Shown: piece after piece, positions 14,047 through 24,579 of the stretch
Layout of the letters: each line of letters begins with the position of its first letter
Numbering within the stretch: position 1 is the first letter of the stretch
Assembly (NCBI RefSeq): GCF_016598615.1
Contig: NZ_CP066831.1
Coordinates: 5,332,001-5,396,000, forward strand
Length of the DNA stretch: 64,000 bases
Reading direction: 5' to 3'
Source of the DNA: Streptomyces liliifuscus
Lineage (GTDB): Bacteria > Actinomycetota > Actinomycetes > Streptomycetales > Streptomycetaceae
Translations under genes and position numbers: made by a program
The notes under the pieces: generated by a model
What the model was told of the DNA's origin: nothing
Database searches by the model: none
What the model saw: the letters and a program-made list of their open reading frames with translations, nothing else

Positions 14047-17000
14047 GTGAGCAGCAGGCCATCCCGAGGCGCTGCTCGCCTCGCAGCCATACTCGACGCG
14101 CTTCCCGATGCGTTGGTGCTGGTCAACGCCAATGGAACGGTCGTCAACGCCAACACCATCGCCCTGGAGGCCTTCGAGGCCCCAGGCACGGCGCTCGTCG
14201 GTCGCGGCCTGCTGGATCTGCTGCCGCAGTTCGACTCCAGGCTCATCCCCGGCACGATGCGGCGGCCCGACACCGTCGACGAGAGCGGTCGCACCAGGCC
14301 CACCCGGATGATCGCCCGCCGCACCGACGGCAGCGAGTTCCCGGTCGAGGTCACCAGCGCGAACCTGGAGAACGGCCAGCAGGCGTACGACGGTTACGGC
14401 TACACCAGCGATGAGCTGCTGATGCTCGTCGTACGCGACCTCTCCGGCACCGTCGACACCGAGGCCGAGCTCGCCCGTTCGCAGCGGCAGACGGAGATGA
14501 TCCTGCGGGCCGCCGCCGAGGGTGTCGTGGGAACGGACACCGAGGGACGCGTCGTTCTCGTCAACCCGGCCGCCGCTCAGATACTGGGTTTCCGGGCCAG
14601 CGACCTGGGCGGGCAGGAACTGCACCCGCTGATGCTGCACTCGCGCGCCGACGGCGAGCCCTTCCCGTACGAGGAGTCGCCGCTCGCCGACACCCTGCGC
14701 TCCGGGCGCAAGCACCGGGTGCGCGGGCAGGTCCTGTGGTCCAAGAGCGGTGACAAGGTGCCGGTCGACCTGACCACCGCGCCCGTACGGGACGGTGACC
14801 AGCTCGTCGGGGCCGTGATGACCTTCACGGACCGCCGGCCGTACGACTCGCTGGCGGAGGAGAAGGACGCCGAGGCCCAGCGCCACCAGGAAGAGCTCGA
14901 ACGGGCCGCCGAGGAGCACGCGAAGGAGCTGGCGGCGCTCCGCGAGGAGCACGGCACTCAGCTCGCCGAGCTTAGTGAGCGGCACGAGGAGGAGCTGGCC
15001 GCCGGTGACGACCGGTACGCGGCACTCGCCGAGCGCGAGAAGGACCGCTACGAGGCACTGGCCGCGCGGCACGAACAGCTGCTCGCCGTGCTCGGGCGTT
15101 CCCTGCGCGGGCCGCTGGATCAGCTGCGGACCGAGCTGTCGGTCCTCGCCGCGGACGACGCCGGGCAGTTGTGGCCCGAGGCCAACCAGGTGCTGCACCA
15201 CCTCTCGGCGGGCTACTCGCGCATCACCACGCTCGTCGACAACGTGCTCGCCTACCAGCGCCTCGACTCCGGGACCGAAGAGGTCACGCGTACGAAGGTG
15301 ATGCTGGACGCGGTCGTCGCGGCCGGTGTCGACGGGGCGGTCGAGCTGATCGGGCCCGGACGGGTGCAGTTCGCCGTGCACGCGCCGCCCATCGAGGCCG
15401 AGGTCGACCCGCAGCGGCTCGCGACGGCGCTCGCGCACCTCGTCGCGGACGTCGCGGGCGTCGACTCCACGGGCAACGCGCCGGTCTCGGCCGGTGGCTA
15501 CATGGACAACACCGTCGTCGTCGCGGCCGCGCAGCGCGGCGAGGTTGTACGGATCGAGGTGCGCGGGCCGTACACCGGGGGAGACCCGGTGCACGAGCCG
15601 ATCGTGCGCGGCATCGTGCGCGCGCACGGCGGAGTGCTGCAGACGCACGAGGTTCCCGGGATGAGCGGCAGCGCGTTCGTTCTCGAGGTGCCGATCGGGG
15701 GCGGGGCCGGGGCGGTTCCGGCTCCCGGTGCGGACGCCGGAATGGCCGTGGCCGTGAGTACGGGTACGGGTCCGGGCGGCGGTGTGGATCCGGGCTCGGC
15801 TCCGGGCGGTGGCGGCGTCGGTTCCGCGGTCGCGCTGCCCGAACAGGCCTCACCGCAGGGCGGGGGGCGACGACGGGCCCGGCGGGCTTCCGTCGACGCC
15901 TTCCTGGAGAGCGAGGTCGGGCCCTCGACGGAGACGGCCGTGCCCACCGGGCGGCGCAGGCGCGCTGCCGGGGACAGTGGCGGAGGCGGGGCTCAGCTCG
16001 CGCTTCCCGCTCAGGTCTCGGCCGACGAGGGCGGCGCCGAGGGTTCCGGTGGGACCGGACGGCGGCGAGGGCGGCCCAGTCCGGCCGAGGGCGACGGCGT
16101 CTCCGAGGGCGCGGTCGTGACCGCCGCCGAGCACGCCGCCGGTGCCGCTGCCACGGGGCTGGGGGAGACCGTGCCTCCGCAGGGCGTGCCCGTACCCGCC
16201 GGTGGACGGCGAGCGCGACGGGACGGCGAACGGCAGGCGCTGCCGGCGGCATTGCCCGCGGCTCCTTCGCCCACTCCGGACGCGGGTGCCGCCGGGGACG
16301 CCAGTGGTGGCACACCTCAGCCGACGGGACGGCGTCGGCGTGCGCTGGCCGCCGCGGCCGAGCGTGCGGCGGCGCAGGAGGCGGGGCCGCGCGCGGTGTT
16401 CGCGCTCCCGCCAGCCGAGGCGGACCGCTCTCCCGAGTACGCCGCCCAGCAGGCCGAAGCACACGGCCAGGCAGCCCTCACCCAAGCGCCCGTCGGTCAG
16501 CCGGCTCTCAGCCAGGCAGCGCTGGGACATGCTCCCGCCCAGGCCGACGACGGACGCCACGACATGGCTTCGCACAACGCGGCCGACGATCACACGCCGC
16601 CCCAGCCTCATCCGTTGCAGGCGCCCAGCGGGCGTCGGCGGGCTCGACAGGCGGCGGGCGAGTTCGATGCGGCCACCGCCACCGGGGTGCCGGGAGTTCC
16701 CGGGCAGATGGCTCCGGCGCAGGGTGCTCCCCAGGCCCAGGCCCAGGCCCAGGGTGTGCAGGGTGCGCCCGTCGCTCCGGGACAGGCCGTGGCGGTTCCG
16801 GGTCAGGGAGTTCCTGGACCAGGGGCTCCTGGGCAGGGAATGCCCGCGCAACTGGGTCCCGTACAGGGCGTTCCCGGGCAGGCGCTGCCCTTGCCCGGAC
16901 AGCTGCCCCAGGCGCAGGGCGTACCCGGTGAGGGCATGGCGCCGCAGGCTGCTTCCGGGCAGCCTCTGCCCGTCGCCGTGCCTGCCCAGGAGAACCAGGG

Positions 17001-18699
17001 AATCCAGGGAAACCCCGGTCAGGGCGCCCCCGCCCAGGCCGGCCCCGGCGGTCCCGTTCCCGGGCAGGCCGTTCCTCCGCAGGGCATGCCGCAACCGGGT
17101 GCTCCGGGGCAGGCCCTTCCGCCGCAGGCTGTGCCGGGCCAAGCTGCTCCGGCCGGTGCGGCGGGCCCCGCGGGAGCCATCGGCCCCGGCGGAATCCCGG
17201 CAGCCGCTGTGCCCGCCCAGGGCACCCAGGCCCCCGCGCAGAACGCCCAGCAGCAGCCGCCCCAGACCCCCGCAGACGCGGCTGCGGCACAGCAGCCCTG
17301 GCCCGGTGCGGCCGACACCTCCGGCGCCGGAGTCCCCGTACAGCCGGAGGCCGGTGCGGCGGGGCAGCCCTGGCCGGGTACGGCCGACGGACCGGCGGAA
17401 CCGGAGCCCGCGGCCGCGCCTGCCTCGGAGCAGCCCCGTGCCGCCCAGCCGCTCCCCGCCGAGGCCACGGCGCCTCCCGTCGACCCCAACTCGACGCAGG
17501 GCCGCGCGTTCAGCGTCCGTACGCTCGGGCAGGGCGTCCCGTTCGGGCGCCGTATGACGGACGCGCAGCAGCCCCGGCCGAGCCGGCCCGCGTCCCCGAC
17601 GCCCCAGCCGATTCCTCAGGCACAGTCGCAGGCTCAAGCTCAGGTCCAAGCCCAACCCCAGGCCCAGGGCGCTCCGCAGCCCCAGGCGCCCACGCCTCCT
17701 CCGCACTCGACCAACGGCTCCGGGCGGCGTCGTAAGCTCGGCACCCGTCCCGAGCCCGTCGTCGAGGCAGCCGAGCAGTCGGACACGGCGGCCCGCCCGC
17801 ACCCGCAGGGCGGCGGAGCCCAGTCCCGGCTGGCCAACACGACCGAGGGCACCGGCCGTTCGTACGCCATAGGAGCCCCTGACGAGAACGCCGATGAGGG
17901 CCCCGAGCCGCTCGACGGCCCCGGCGGGGCGGTCGAGGTCGCGAATCAGCCCCATCCGCAGCCGATGGACGACGAGCTGCCCCCGGAGCCGCTCGACAAC
18001 CCGCGCCGGCTGCTGGTCTGGCCCGCGCCGGACATCACCACCCAGCAGGCGCTCAGCGACCGCGGCTACCGGCCCGTCATCGTGCACTCGCGCGAGGAGG
18101 TCGACGCGCAGATCGCCGCCTTCCCGGCCGCGCTCTTCGTCGACCCGCTCACCGGCCCGATCACGCGCACGGCGCTCCAGTCGCTGCGTCAGGCCGCCGT
18201 CGCCGCCGAGGTCCCGGTCCTAGTGACAGCGGGCCTCGGTCAGGCGACCCGTGAGGCGGCGTACGGCGCGGACCCGGCCGTACTCCTCAAGGCCCTGGCT
18301 CCGCGCGACAGCGAGCAGCACCCGCCGCGGGTCCTGCTCATCGAGGAGCACGCGGAGATCGCGCTGGCGCTGACCTCGACGCTGGAGCGGCGCGGGATGC
18401 AGGTCGCACGCGCCTCGTCGGACGAGGACGCCGTCACGCTGGCCTCGCAGATGCGGCCGAACCTGGTCGTGATGGACCTGATGCAGGTACGCCGCCGACG
18501 TGCCGGAATCGTCGACTGGCTGCGGGCGAACGGCCAGCTCAACCGCACCCCGCTCGTCGTCTACACCGCCGCCGTCGACCCGACCGAACTGCCGCGGCTC
18601 GCGGCGGGGGAGACGGTGCTGTTCCTCGCGGAACGGTCGACGAGTACCGAGGTGCAGGGCCGGATCGTGGACCTGCTGGCGCGCATCGGCACGAACTGA
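14047..18699 (+). CDS. Giant PAS - degenerate histidine kinase - receiver protein
   Basis: A 1550-residue multidomain signalling protein. Two PAS domains (about 10-120 and 150-265), then a Glu/Ala-rich coiled coil (about 275-350), then a DHp/HATPase-like unit (about 350-560) in which the usual H-E-x-x-x-P motif reads LGRSLRGPLDQL, so the phosphorylatable His is missing and no clean N-box is visible. Residues about 570-1270 are Pro/Ala/Gln/Gly low-complexity sequence with repeated GRRRRA-like basic clusters. The C-terminal 230 residues hold two receiver-like folds; the last keeps LVVMDLMQV with Asp. No membrane segment. GTG start with AGGGAGGAAG. Probably a cytoplasmic scaffold or sensor. Confidence 0.8.
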   Translation: MSSRPSRGAARLAAILDALPDALVLVNANGTVVNANTIALEAFEAPGTALVGRGLLDLLPQFDSRLIPGTMRRPDTVDESGRTRPTRMIARRTDGSEFPVEVTSANLENGQQAYDGYGYTSDELLMLVVRDLSGTVDTEAELARSQRQTEMILRAAAEGVVGTDTEGRVVLVNPAAAQILGFRASDLGGQELHPLMLHSRADGEPFPYEESPLADTLRSGRKHRVRGQVLWSKSGDKVPVDLTTAPVRDGDQLVGAVMTFTDRRPYDSLAEEKDAEAQRHQEELERAAEEHAKELAALREEHGTQLAELSERHEEELAAGDDRYAALAEREKDRYEALAARHEQLLAVLGRSLRGPLDQLRTELSVLAADDAGQLWPEANQVLHHLSAGYSRITTLVDNVLAYQRLDSGTEEVTRTKVMLDAVVAAGVDGAVELIGPGRVQFAVHAPPIEAEVDPQRLATALAHLVADVAGVDSTGNAPVSAGGYMDNTVVVAAAQRGEVVRIEVRGPYTGGDPVHEPIVRGIVRAHGGVLQTHEVPGMSGSAFVLEVPIGGGAGAVPAPGADAGMAVAVSTGTGPGGGVDPGSAPGGGGVGSAVALPEQASPQGGGRRRARRASVDAFLESEVGPSTETAVPTGRRRRAAGDSGGGGAQLALPAQVSADEGGAEGSGGTGRRRGRPSPAEGDGVSEGAVVTAAEHAAGAAATGLGETVPPQGVPVPAGGRRARRDGERQALPAALPAAPSPTPDAGAAGDASGGTPQPTGRRRRALAAAAERAAAQEAGPRAVFALPPAEADRSPEYAAQQAEAHGQAALTQAPVGQPALSQAALGHAPAQADDGRHDMASHNAADDHTPPQPHPLQAPSGRRRARQAAGEFDAATATGVPGVPGQMAPAQGAPQAQAQAQGVQGAPVAPGQAVAVPGQGVPGPGAPGQGMPAQLGPVQGVPGQALPLPGQLPQAQGVPGEGMAPQAASGQPLPVAVPAQENQGIQGNPGQGAPAQAGPGGPVPGQAVPPQGMPQPGAPGQALPPQAVPGQAAPAGAAGPAGAIGPGGIPAAAVPAQGTQAPAQNAQQQPPQTPADAAAAQQPWPGAADTSGAGVPVQPEAGAAGQPWPGTADGPAEPEPAAAPASEQPRAAQPLPAEATAPPVDPNSTQGRAFSVRTLGQGVPFGRRMTDAQQPRPSRPASPTPQPIPQAQSQAQAQVQAQPQAQGAPQPQAPTPPPHSTNGSGRRRKLGTRPEPVVEAAEQSDTAARPHPQGGGAQSRLANTTEGTGRSYAIGAPDENADEGPEPLDGPGGAVEVANQPHPQPMDDELPPEPLDNPRRLLVWPAPDITTQQALSDRGYRPVIVHSREEVDAQIAAFPAALFVDPLTGPITRTALQSLRQAAVAAEVPVLVTAGLGQATREAAYGADPAVLLKALAPRDSEQHPPRVLLIEEHAEIALALTSTLERRGMQVARASSDEDAVTLASQMRPNLVVMDLMQVRRRRAGIVDWLRANGQLNRTPLVVYTAAVDPTELPRLAAGETVLFLAERSTSTEVQGRIVDLLARIGTN

Positions 18700-18752
18700 G
18701 CGCCCTTCCTGCCCAGCACCGCTGGTTCCGTGAGAAGTGCGCGTGCGCATAC

Positions 18753-18796
18753 GTGAGTTGGGGCGTTGTTTCACGTGAAACAACGCCCCAACTCAC
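18753..18796. promoter_or_regulatory. parS: 44-bp perfect palindrome with parS core (18767-18782)
   Basis: The 16-mer TGTTTCACGTGAAACA at 18767-18782 is identical to the bacterial ParB-binding parS consensus. Symmetry continues perfectly for 14 further base pairs on each side (GTGAGTTGGGGCGT and its complement), so the full 18753-18796 palindrome can also form a 22-bp cruciform or RNA hairpin. It sits between the convergent stops of the PAS gene (18699) and the fadD-like gene (18865), where it would also end transcription. In Streptomyces parS sites cluster near oriC. Confidence 0.9.
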
Positions 18797-18864
18797 TTAC
18801 TGCATCAAATGCGGACAGAAGGCCATCACTCAACGCCCTCGATGACCGTCAGATCTGGGTACCG

Positions 18865-20520
<1,656 letters not shown>

Positions 20521-20579
20521 GGCGTCCTCCCGGGGGCGACATTGCCTACGCGGTAGTAAGGGTTGGGCTGATTCTGCTC

Positions 20580-20597
20580 ACATACCGCGCGGTATGT
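20580..20597. promoter_or_regulatory. TetR-type operator upstream of fadD
   Basis: Perfect 18-bp palindrome ACATACCGCGCGGTATGT, 60 bases before the fadD start codon. A second half-like sequence, CTACGCGGTAG, lies at about 20547-20557. The form (7-bp arms with a CG-rich centre) is typical of TetR-family repressors that respond to acyl-CoA. The regulator gene is not in this window. Confidence 0.6.
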
Positions 20598-20687
20598 CAC
20601 TACTCCGGGATGATCGATCACGTCACGACAGGATTCCTTGCCCCGGCGTGAGCAGTGTGCTTGCCCCGCACTGATCAGCCACACCGA

Positions 20688-21233
20688 TCAGCGCACAGGA
20701 CCCAGCTCGGGGTCCTCGCGAAGCTTGCCGAGCGCACGCGACACGGCCGACTTGACCGTACCGATCGACACTCCCAGTACGTCCGCCGTCTGCGCCTCGC
20801 TCAGGTCCTCGTAGTACCTCAGGACGACCATCGCCCGCTGCCGCGCGGGCAACTTCATGATCGCGCGCCACATCGCGTCGTGCAGCGCCTGCTGTTCCGC
20901 CGGGTCCCCGGCCGGCGGAGCCTCCGGCTCCGGCAGCTCGTCGCACGCGAACTCGTCGACCTTCCGCTTTCGCCATTGCGACGTCCGCGTGTTCAGCAAC
21001 GCGCGCCGTACATAGCCGTCGAGGGCCCGGTGGTCCTCGATCCGCTCCCACGCGACATACGTCTTCGTGAGGGCGGTCTGCAGCAGGTCCTCCGCGTCGC
21101 TCGGGTTCGCGGTCAGCGAGCGAGCGGTACGCAGCAGCACTGGTTGGCGGGCCTTGACGTACGAGGAGAACGACGGGTACGCAAGGGTCCGCGTCGCCGC
21201 ATTCGAAGCGCTGGTGCAGACGGTTGTGGTCAT
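20688..21233 (-). CDS. ECF RNA polymerase sigma factor, SigE family
   Basis: A 181-residue sigma-70 family factor. Region 2 covers about residues 22-95 (SFSSYVKARQPVLLRTARSL, DAEDLLQTALTKTYVAWERI, YVRRALLNT) and region 4 about 115-172 (LPARQRAMVVLRYYEDLSEAQTADVLGVSIGTVKSAVSRAL, quoted in parts: RYYEDLSEAQTADVLG). The length and the YYEDLSE signature fit the actinobacterial SigE-family ECF factors. No anti-sigma gene is adjacent, so regulation is unknown. ATG at 21233 with GGAG close by. Confidence 0.9.
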   Translation of the reverse strand: MTTTVCTSASNAATRTLAYPSFSSYVKARQPVLLRTARSLTANPSDAEDLLQTALTKTYVAWERIEDHRALDGYVRRALLNTRTSQWRKRKVDEFACDELPEPEAPPAGDPAEQQALHDAMWRAIMKLPARQRAMVVLRYYEDLSEAQTADVLGVSIGTVKSAVSRALGKLREDPELGPVR

Positions 21234-21844
<611 letters not shown>

Positions 21845-23017
21845 TCAGCCCCGGTCGTCCGAGCCCAGGATCAATCCCGATGTGGGGACCCCCGTCCCCG
21901 CCGTCACCAGTACCCGGTGGGCCCCGGGTATCTGGTTCACGGACGTGCCCCGGAGCTGTCGTACGCCTTCCGCCACACCGTTCATCCCGTGCAGATACGC
22001 CTCCCCGAGCTGCCCCCCGTGCGTGTTCAACGGCAACCGCTCCTCGGCGACGAAGTCCGCGGCCTCGCCCGGCTTGCAGAACCCGAACTCCTCCAGCTGC
22101 GTCAGCACGAACGGTGTGAAGTGGTCGTACAGGATCCCCACGTCTATCCCGGCCGGCGTAAGCCCGGACGTGCGCCAGAGCTGCCGTGCCACCACACCCA
22201 TCTCCGGCAGCCCTGTCAGGTCGTCCCGGTAGAAGCTGGTCATCTGCTCCTGCGCGCGTCCCGCGCCCTGGGCGGCCGCGGTGATCACGGCGGGCGGATG
22301 TGGCAGGTCCCGCGCCCGCTCCACCGAGGTGACGACCAGGGCCTGACCGCCGTCGGTCTCCTGACAGCAGTCCAGCAGCCGCAGCGGTTCGACGATCCAC
22401 CGCGACGTGGCATGGTCGGCGAGTGTGATCGGTTTGCCGTGGAAGTACGCCGCCGGGTTCGTCGCCGCGTACTTCCGGTCGACGACCGCGACCTGCCCGA
22501 ACGCCTCGGGCGTCAGTCCGTACGTGTGCAGATAGCGCTGAGCCGCCATCGCCACCCAGGACGCGGGTGTGAGCAGTCCGAACGGCAGTGACCAGCCGAG
22601 CGCCGCGCCCTCGGCCGACGGCTCGCGCTGTTGCACCCCCGAACCGAATCTCCGTCCCGACCTCTCGTTGAACGCCCGGTAGCAGACCACCACCTCGGCC
22701 ACGCCCGTGGCCACGGCGAGAGCCGCCTGCTGGACGGTCGCACAGGCCGCGCCTCCGCCGTAGTGGATCCGCGAGAAGAAGGACAGCTCGCCCATGCCGG
22801 CCGCCTGGGCGACGGTGATCTCCGGGCTGGTGTCCATTGTGAACGTCACCATCCCGTCCACGTCGGCCGGTGTGAGCCCCGCGTCGTCGAGCGCGGCCCG
22901 CACCGCCTCGACGGCCAGCCGCAGTTCGCTGCGCCCCGAGTCCTTGGAGAACTCGGTGGCCCCGATCCCGACGATCGCCGCCCGCCCACCGAGCGCGTCC
23001 CTCGTCCGTACGCTCAT
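21845..23017 (-). CDS. Thiolase-like lipid-transfer protein (Ltp2-like aldolase)
   Basis: A 390-residue SCP-x/thiolase-fold protein. Characteristic points are the N-terminal AAIVGIGATEFSKDSGR, a FSRIHYGGGAACATVQQAAL segment (quoted in part: HYGGGAACATVQ) at the active-site region, and the C-terminal LPLNTHGGQLGEAYLHGMNG block (in part: NTHGGQLGEAY). In Mycobacterium, Ltp2 with ChsH2 cleaves the sterol side-chain CoA ester by retro-aldol reaction. Here it is the last gene of a five-gene operon whose other members match the igr operon, and its ATG overlaps the stop of the MaoC gene. Substrate in Streptomyces not known. Confidence 0.85.
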   Translation of the reverse strand: MSVRTRDALGGRAAIVGIGATEFSKDSGRSELRLAVEAVRAALDDAGLTPADVDGMVTFTMDTSPEITVAQAAGMGELSFFSRIHYGGGAACATVQQAALAVATGVAEVVVCYRAFNERSGRRFGSGVQQREPSAEGAALGWSLPFGLLTPASWVAMAAQRYLHTYGLTPEAFGQVAVVDRKYAATNPAAYFHGKPITLADHATSRWIVEPLRLLDCCQETDGGQALVVTSVERARDLPHPPAVITAAAQGAGRAQEQMTSFYRDDLTGLPEMGVVARQLWRTSGLTPAGIDVGILYDHFTPFVLTQLEEFGFCKPGEAADFVAEERLPLNTHGGQLGEAYLHGMNGVAEGVRQLRGTSVNQIPGAHRVLVTAGTGVPTSGLILGSDDRG

Positions 23018-23532
23018 GGCCGACTCCCCGCCTCTTCGACCGCGGCGCCCTCGGCTCTCCCAGCTCCCTCAATGCCCTCAGCGCCATCAACTCCACTGGC
23101 TCCACTGGCCGCTCCGGCTCCGGCTCCGGCTCCGGGGACAGTGACCGTCACCGTTCCGGTCACATGTCTGCCGATTCCGTTGGCCCCCACCACCCTGACC
23201 GTCGCCGTGTCGCCCTCGACCTTCTCCACCGTGCCGGTCAACACCATCGTGTCGCCCGGGTAGTTGGGCGCACCCAGCCTGATCGCGACCCTCCGCAGCA
23301 CGGACCGGGGTCCGAACCGGTCCGTGATGTAGCGCCCGACCAGCCCGTTGGTCGTCAGGATGTTCATGAAGATGTCCGGCGAACCCTTCTGCCGCGCGAG
23401 TTCCGCGTCGTGGTGCACGTCCTGGTAGTCCCGCGACGCGATCGCACCGGCGACGATGAGCGTGCGGGTGATCTCGATCTCCAGCGGCGGCAGGGTGTCT
23501 CCGACCCGCAGCGACCCGACCTCGGTGTTCAT
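23014..23532 (-). CDS. MaoC-family enoyl-CoA hydratase (ChsH1-like)
   Basis: A 172-residue hot-dog protein. The first 130 residues carry the MaoC fold: ITRTLIVAGAIASRDYQDVHHD (in part: ASRDYQDVHHD, the hydratase region with conserved D and H), NILTTNGLVGRY and GDTMVLTGTVEKVEG. The last 40 residues are an unusual Gly/Ala/Glu-rich tail (GAGAGAASGASGVDGAEG). Start ATG 23532. In mycobacteria ChsH1 pairs with ChsH2 to form a heteromeric hydratase for the 3-carbon sterol side chain. It overlaps its neighbours on both sides by four bases. Confidence 0.85.
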   Translation of the reverse strand: MNTEVGSLRVGDTLPPLEIEITRTLIVAGAIASRDYQDVHHDAELARQKGSPDIFMNILTTNGLVGRYITDRFGPRSVLRRVAIRLGAPNYPGDTMVLTGTVEKVEGDTATVRVVGANGIGRHVTGTVTVTVPGAGAGAGAASGASGVDGAEGIEGAGRAEGAAVEEAGSRP

Positions 23533-24578
23533 GCGTCCCCCTCTCCGTGCACGATCAACTCCCCCAGTTCCTGGAGCACTTCGCTCCCGCACCCCAGATA
23601 CGCGTCCAGCTGCCGCCCCCACAGAAAGTGCCGGTGCACGGGATGGTCGAGGTCGGCCCCCATACCGCCGTGCAGATGCTGGCCCGCGTGCACCACACGG
23701 GACCCCGCCTCCGACGCCCACCAGGCCGCGGTCAGCGCGTGCGTCGCGTAGTTCAGCCCCTCGTCCCGCCGCCATGCCGCTTCGTAGGCCGTGACCCGTA
23801 TCGCCTCGGTGTCCATGTACGCGTCGGCCGCCCGGAGTTGGACCCCCTGTTTGGTCGCGAGCGGTCTCCCGAACTGCTCGCGGGTGTTGGTGTGGTCGAC
23901 CGCCCGAGCCACCGAACCCGCGCACACTCCGGCCTGCAGCCCCGCGAAGGCGGTACGCGCGGTGGCCAGTACGTCGTCGTACGCCCCTATGCCCTCCACG
24001 TCCCCCTCAGGACCGCCAAGGCGCTCGCCCGGTGTGCTGTCCAGCGTCAGCCGTCCCGCCGACCAGGGCGCTGTCAGCTCGACGGGCTCGCACTGCGCGT
24101 CGACGGTCCGTACGAGCCACAGGCTGTGCTCGTCGTCGGCGACAAGCACATGCGTGGCATCGCGGAGCCACGGCACCACGGGGACCACACCGCTCAACTC
24201 CCCGGAACCGCCCACCCGTACGGCAGCCTCGGGCAGGGCGCCGGCCACGACCACTGTCCCGTCCCCGATCGCGGGCAGCAGCCGCTCCCGCTGCTCCGCC
24301 GAGCCATTGGCTGACACCGCCAGCAGCCCGTACACACAACTCGCCGCGAACGGGACCTGGGCCGTGGTCCGCCCCTGTTCCTCCAGCAGGAGCACCAGCC
24401 CGAGGAGCCCTATGTCCTCGATGGCGGCCGGCAACCCGGCTTCGCACAACGCCTTCCACAGCTCGGCGTCGCTGCCGGTTCCCGCGGCGGTCAGCCGCTC
24501 GTGGGTGGACAGGTCGCCGAAGATCCGCGCGGCCAGCTCGCGGGCCGCCGCCTGCTCCTCCGTGGGCGTGAAGTCCAT
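23529..24578 (-). CDS. Acyl-CoA dehydrogenase, small ChsE-type subunit
   Basis: A 349-residue flavoprotein dehydrogenase subunit. The N-terminal helical domain (MDFTPTEEQAAARELAARIF), a short diverged middle beta domain and the C-terminal four-helix domain with TREQFGRPLATKQGVQ and HLHGGMGADLDHPVHRHF (in part: LHGGMGADLDH) are present. The length, about 40 residues under a normal FadE, and the weak FAD-binding middle fit the partner subunit of the heterotetrameric alpha2beta2 sterol dehydrogenases (FadE28/FadE29, ChsE1-ChsE2). Its partner is probably the product of 25626-26858. Confidence 0.88.
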   Translation of the reverse strand: MDFTPTEEQAAARELAARIFGDLSTHERLTAAGTGSDAELWKALCEAGLPAAIEDIGLLGLVLLLEEQGRTTAQVPFAASCVYGLLAVSANGSAEQRERLLPAIGDGTVVVAGALPEAAVRVGGSGELSGVVPVVPWLRDATHVLVADDEHSLWLVRTVDAQCEPVELTAPWSAGRLTLDSTPGERLGGPEGDVEGIGAYDDVLATARTAFAGLQAGVCAGSVARAVDHTNTREQFGRPLATKQGVQLRAADAYMDTEAIRVTAYEAAWRRDEGLNYATHALTAAWWASEAGSRVVHAGQHLHGGMGADLDHPVHRHFLWGRQLDAYLGCGSEVLQELGELIVHGEGDA

Positions 24579-24579
24579 G

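Noticed and set aside
15850..18087. Long minus-strand open frame opposite the PAS protein
   Set aside because: It mirrors the GC-rich low-complexity part of the real gene; no ribosome binding site, Leu/Arg/Gly filler composition and no domain.
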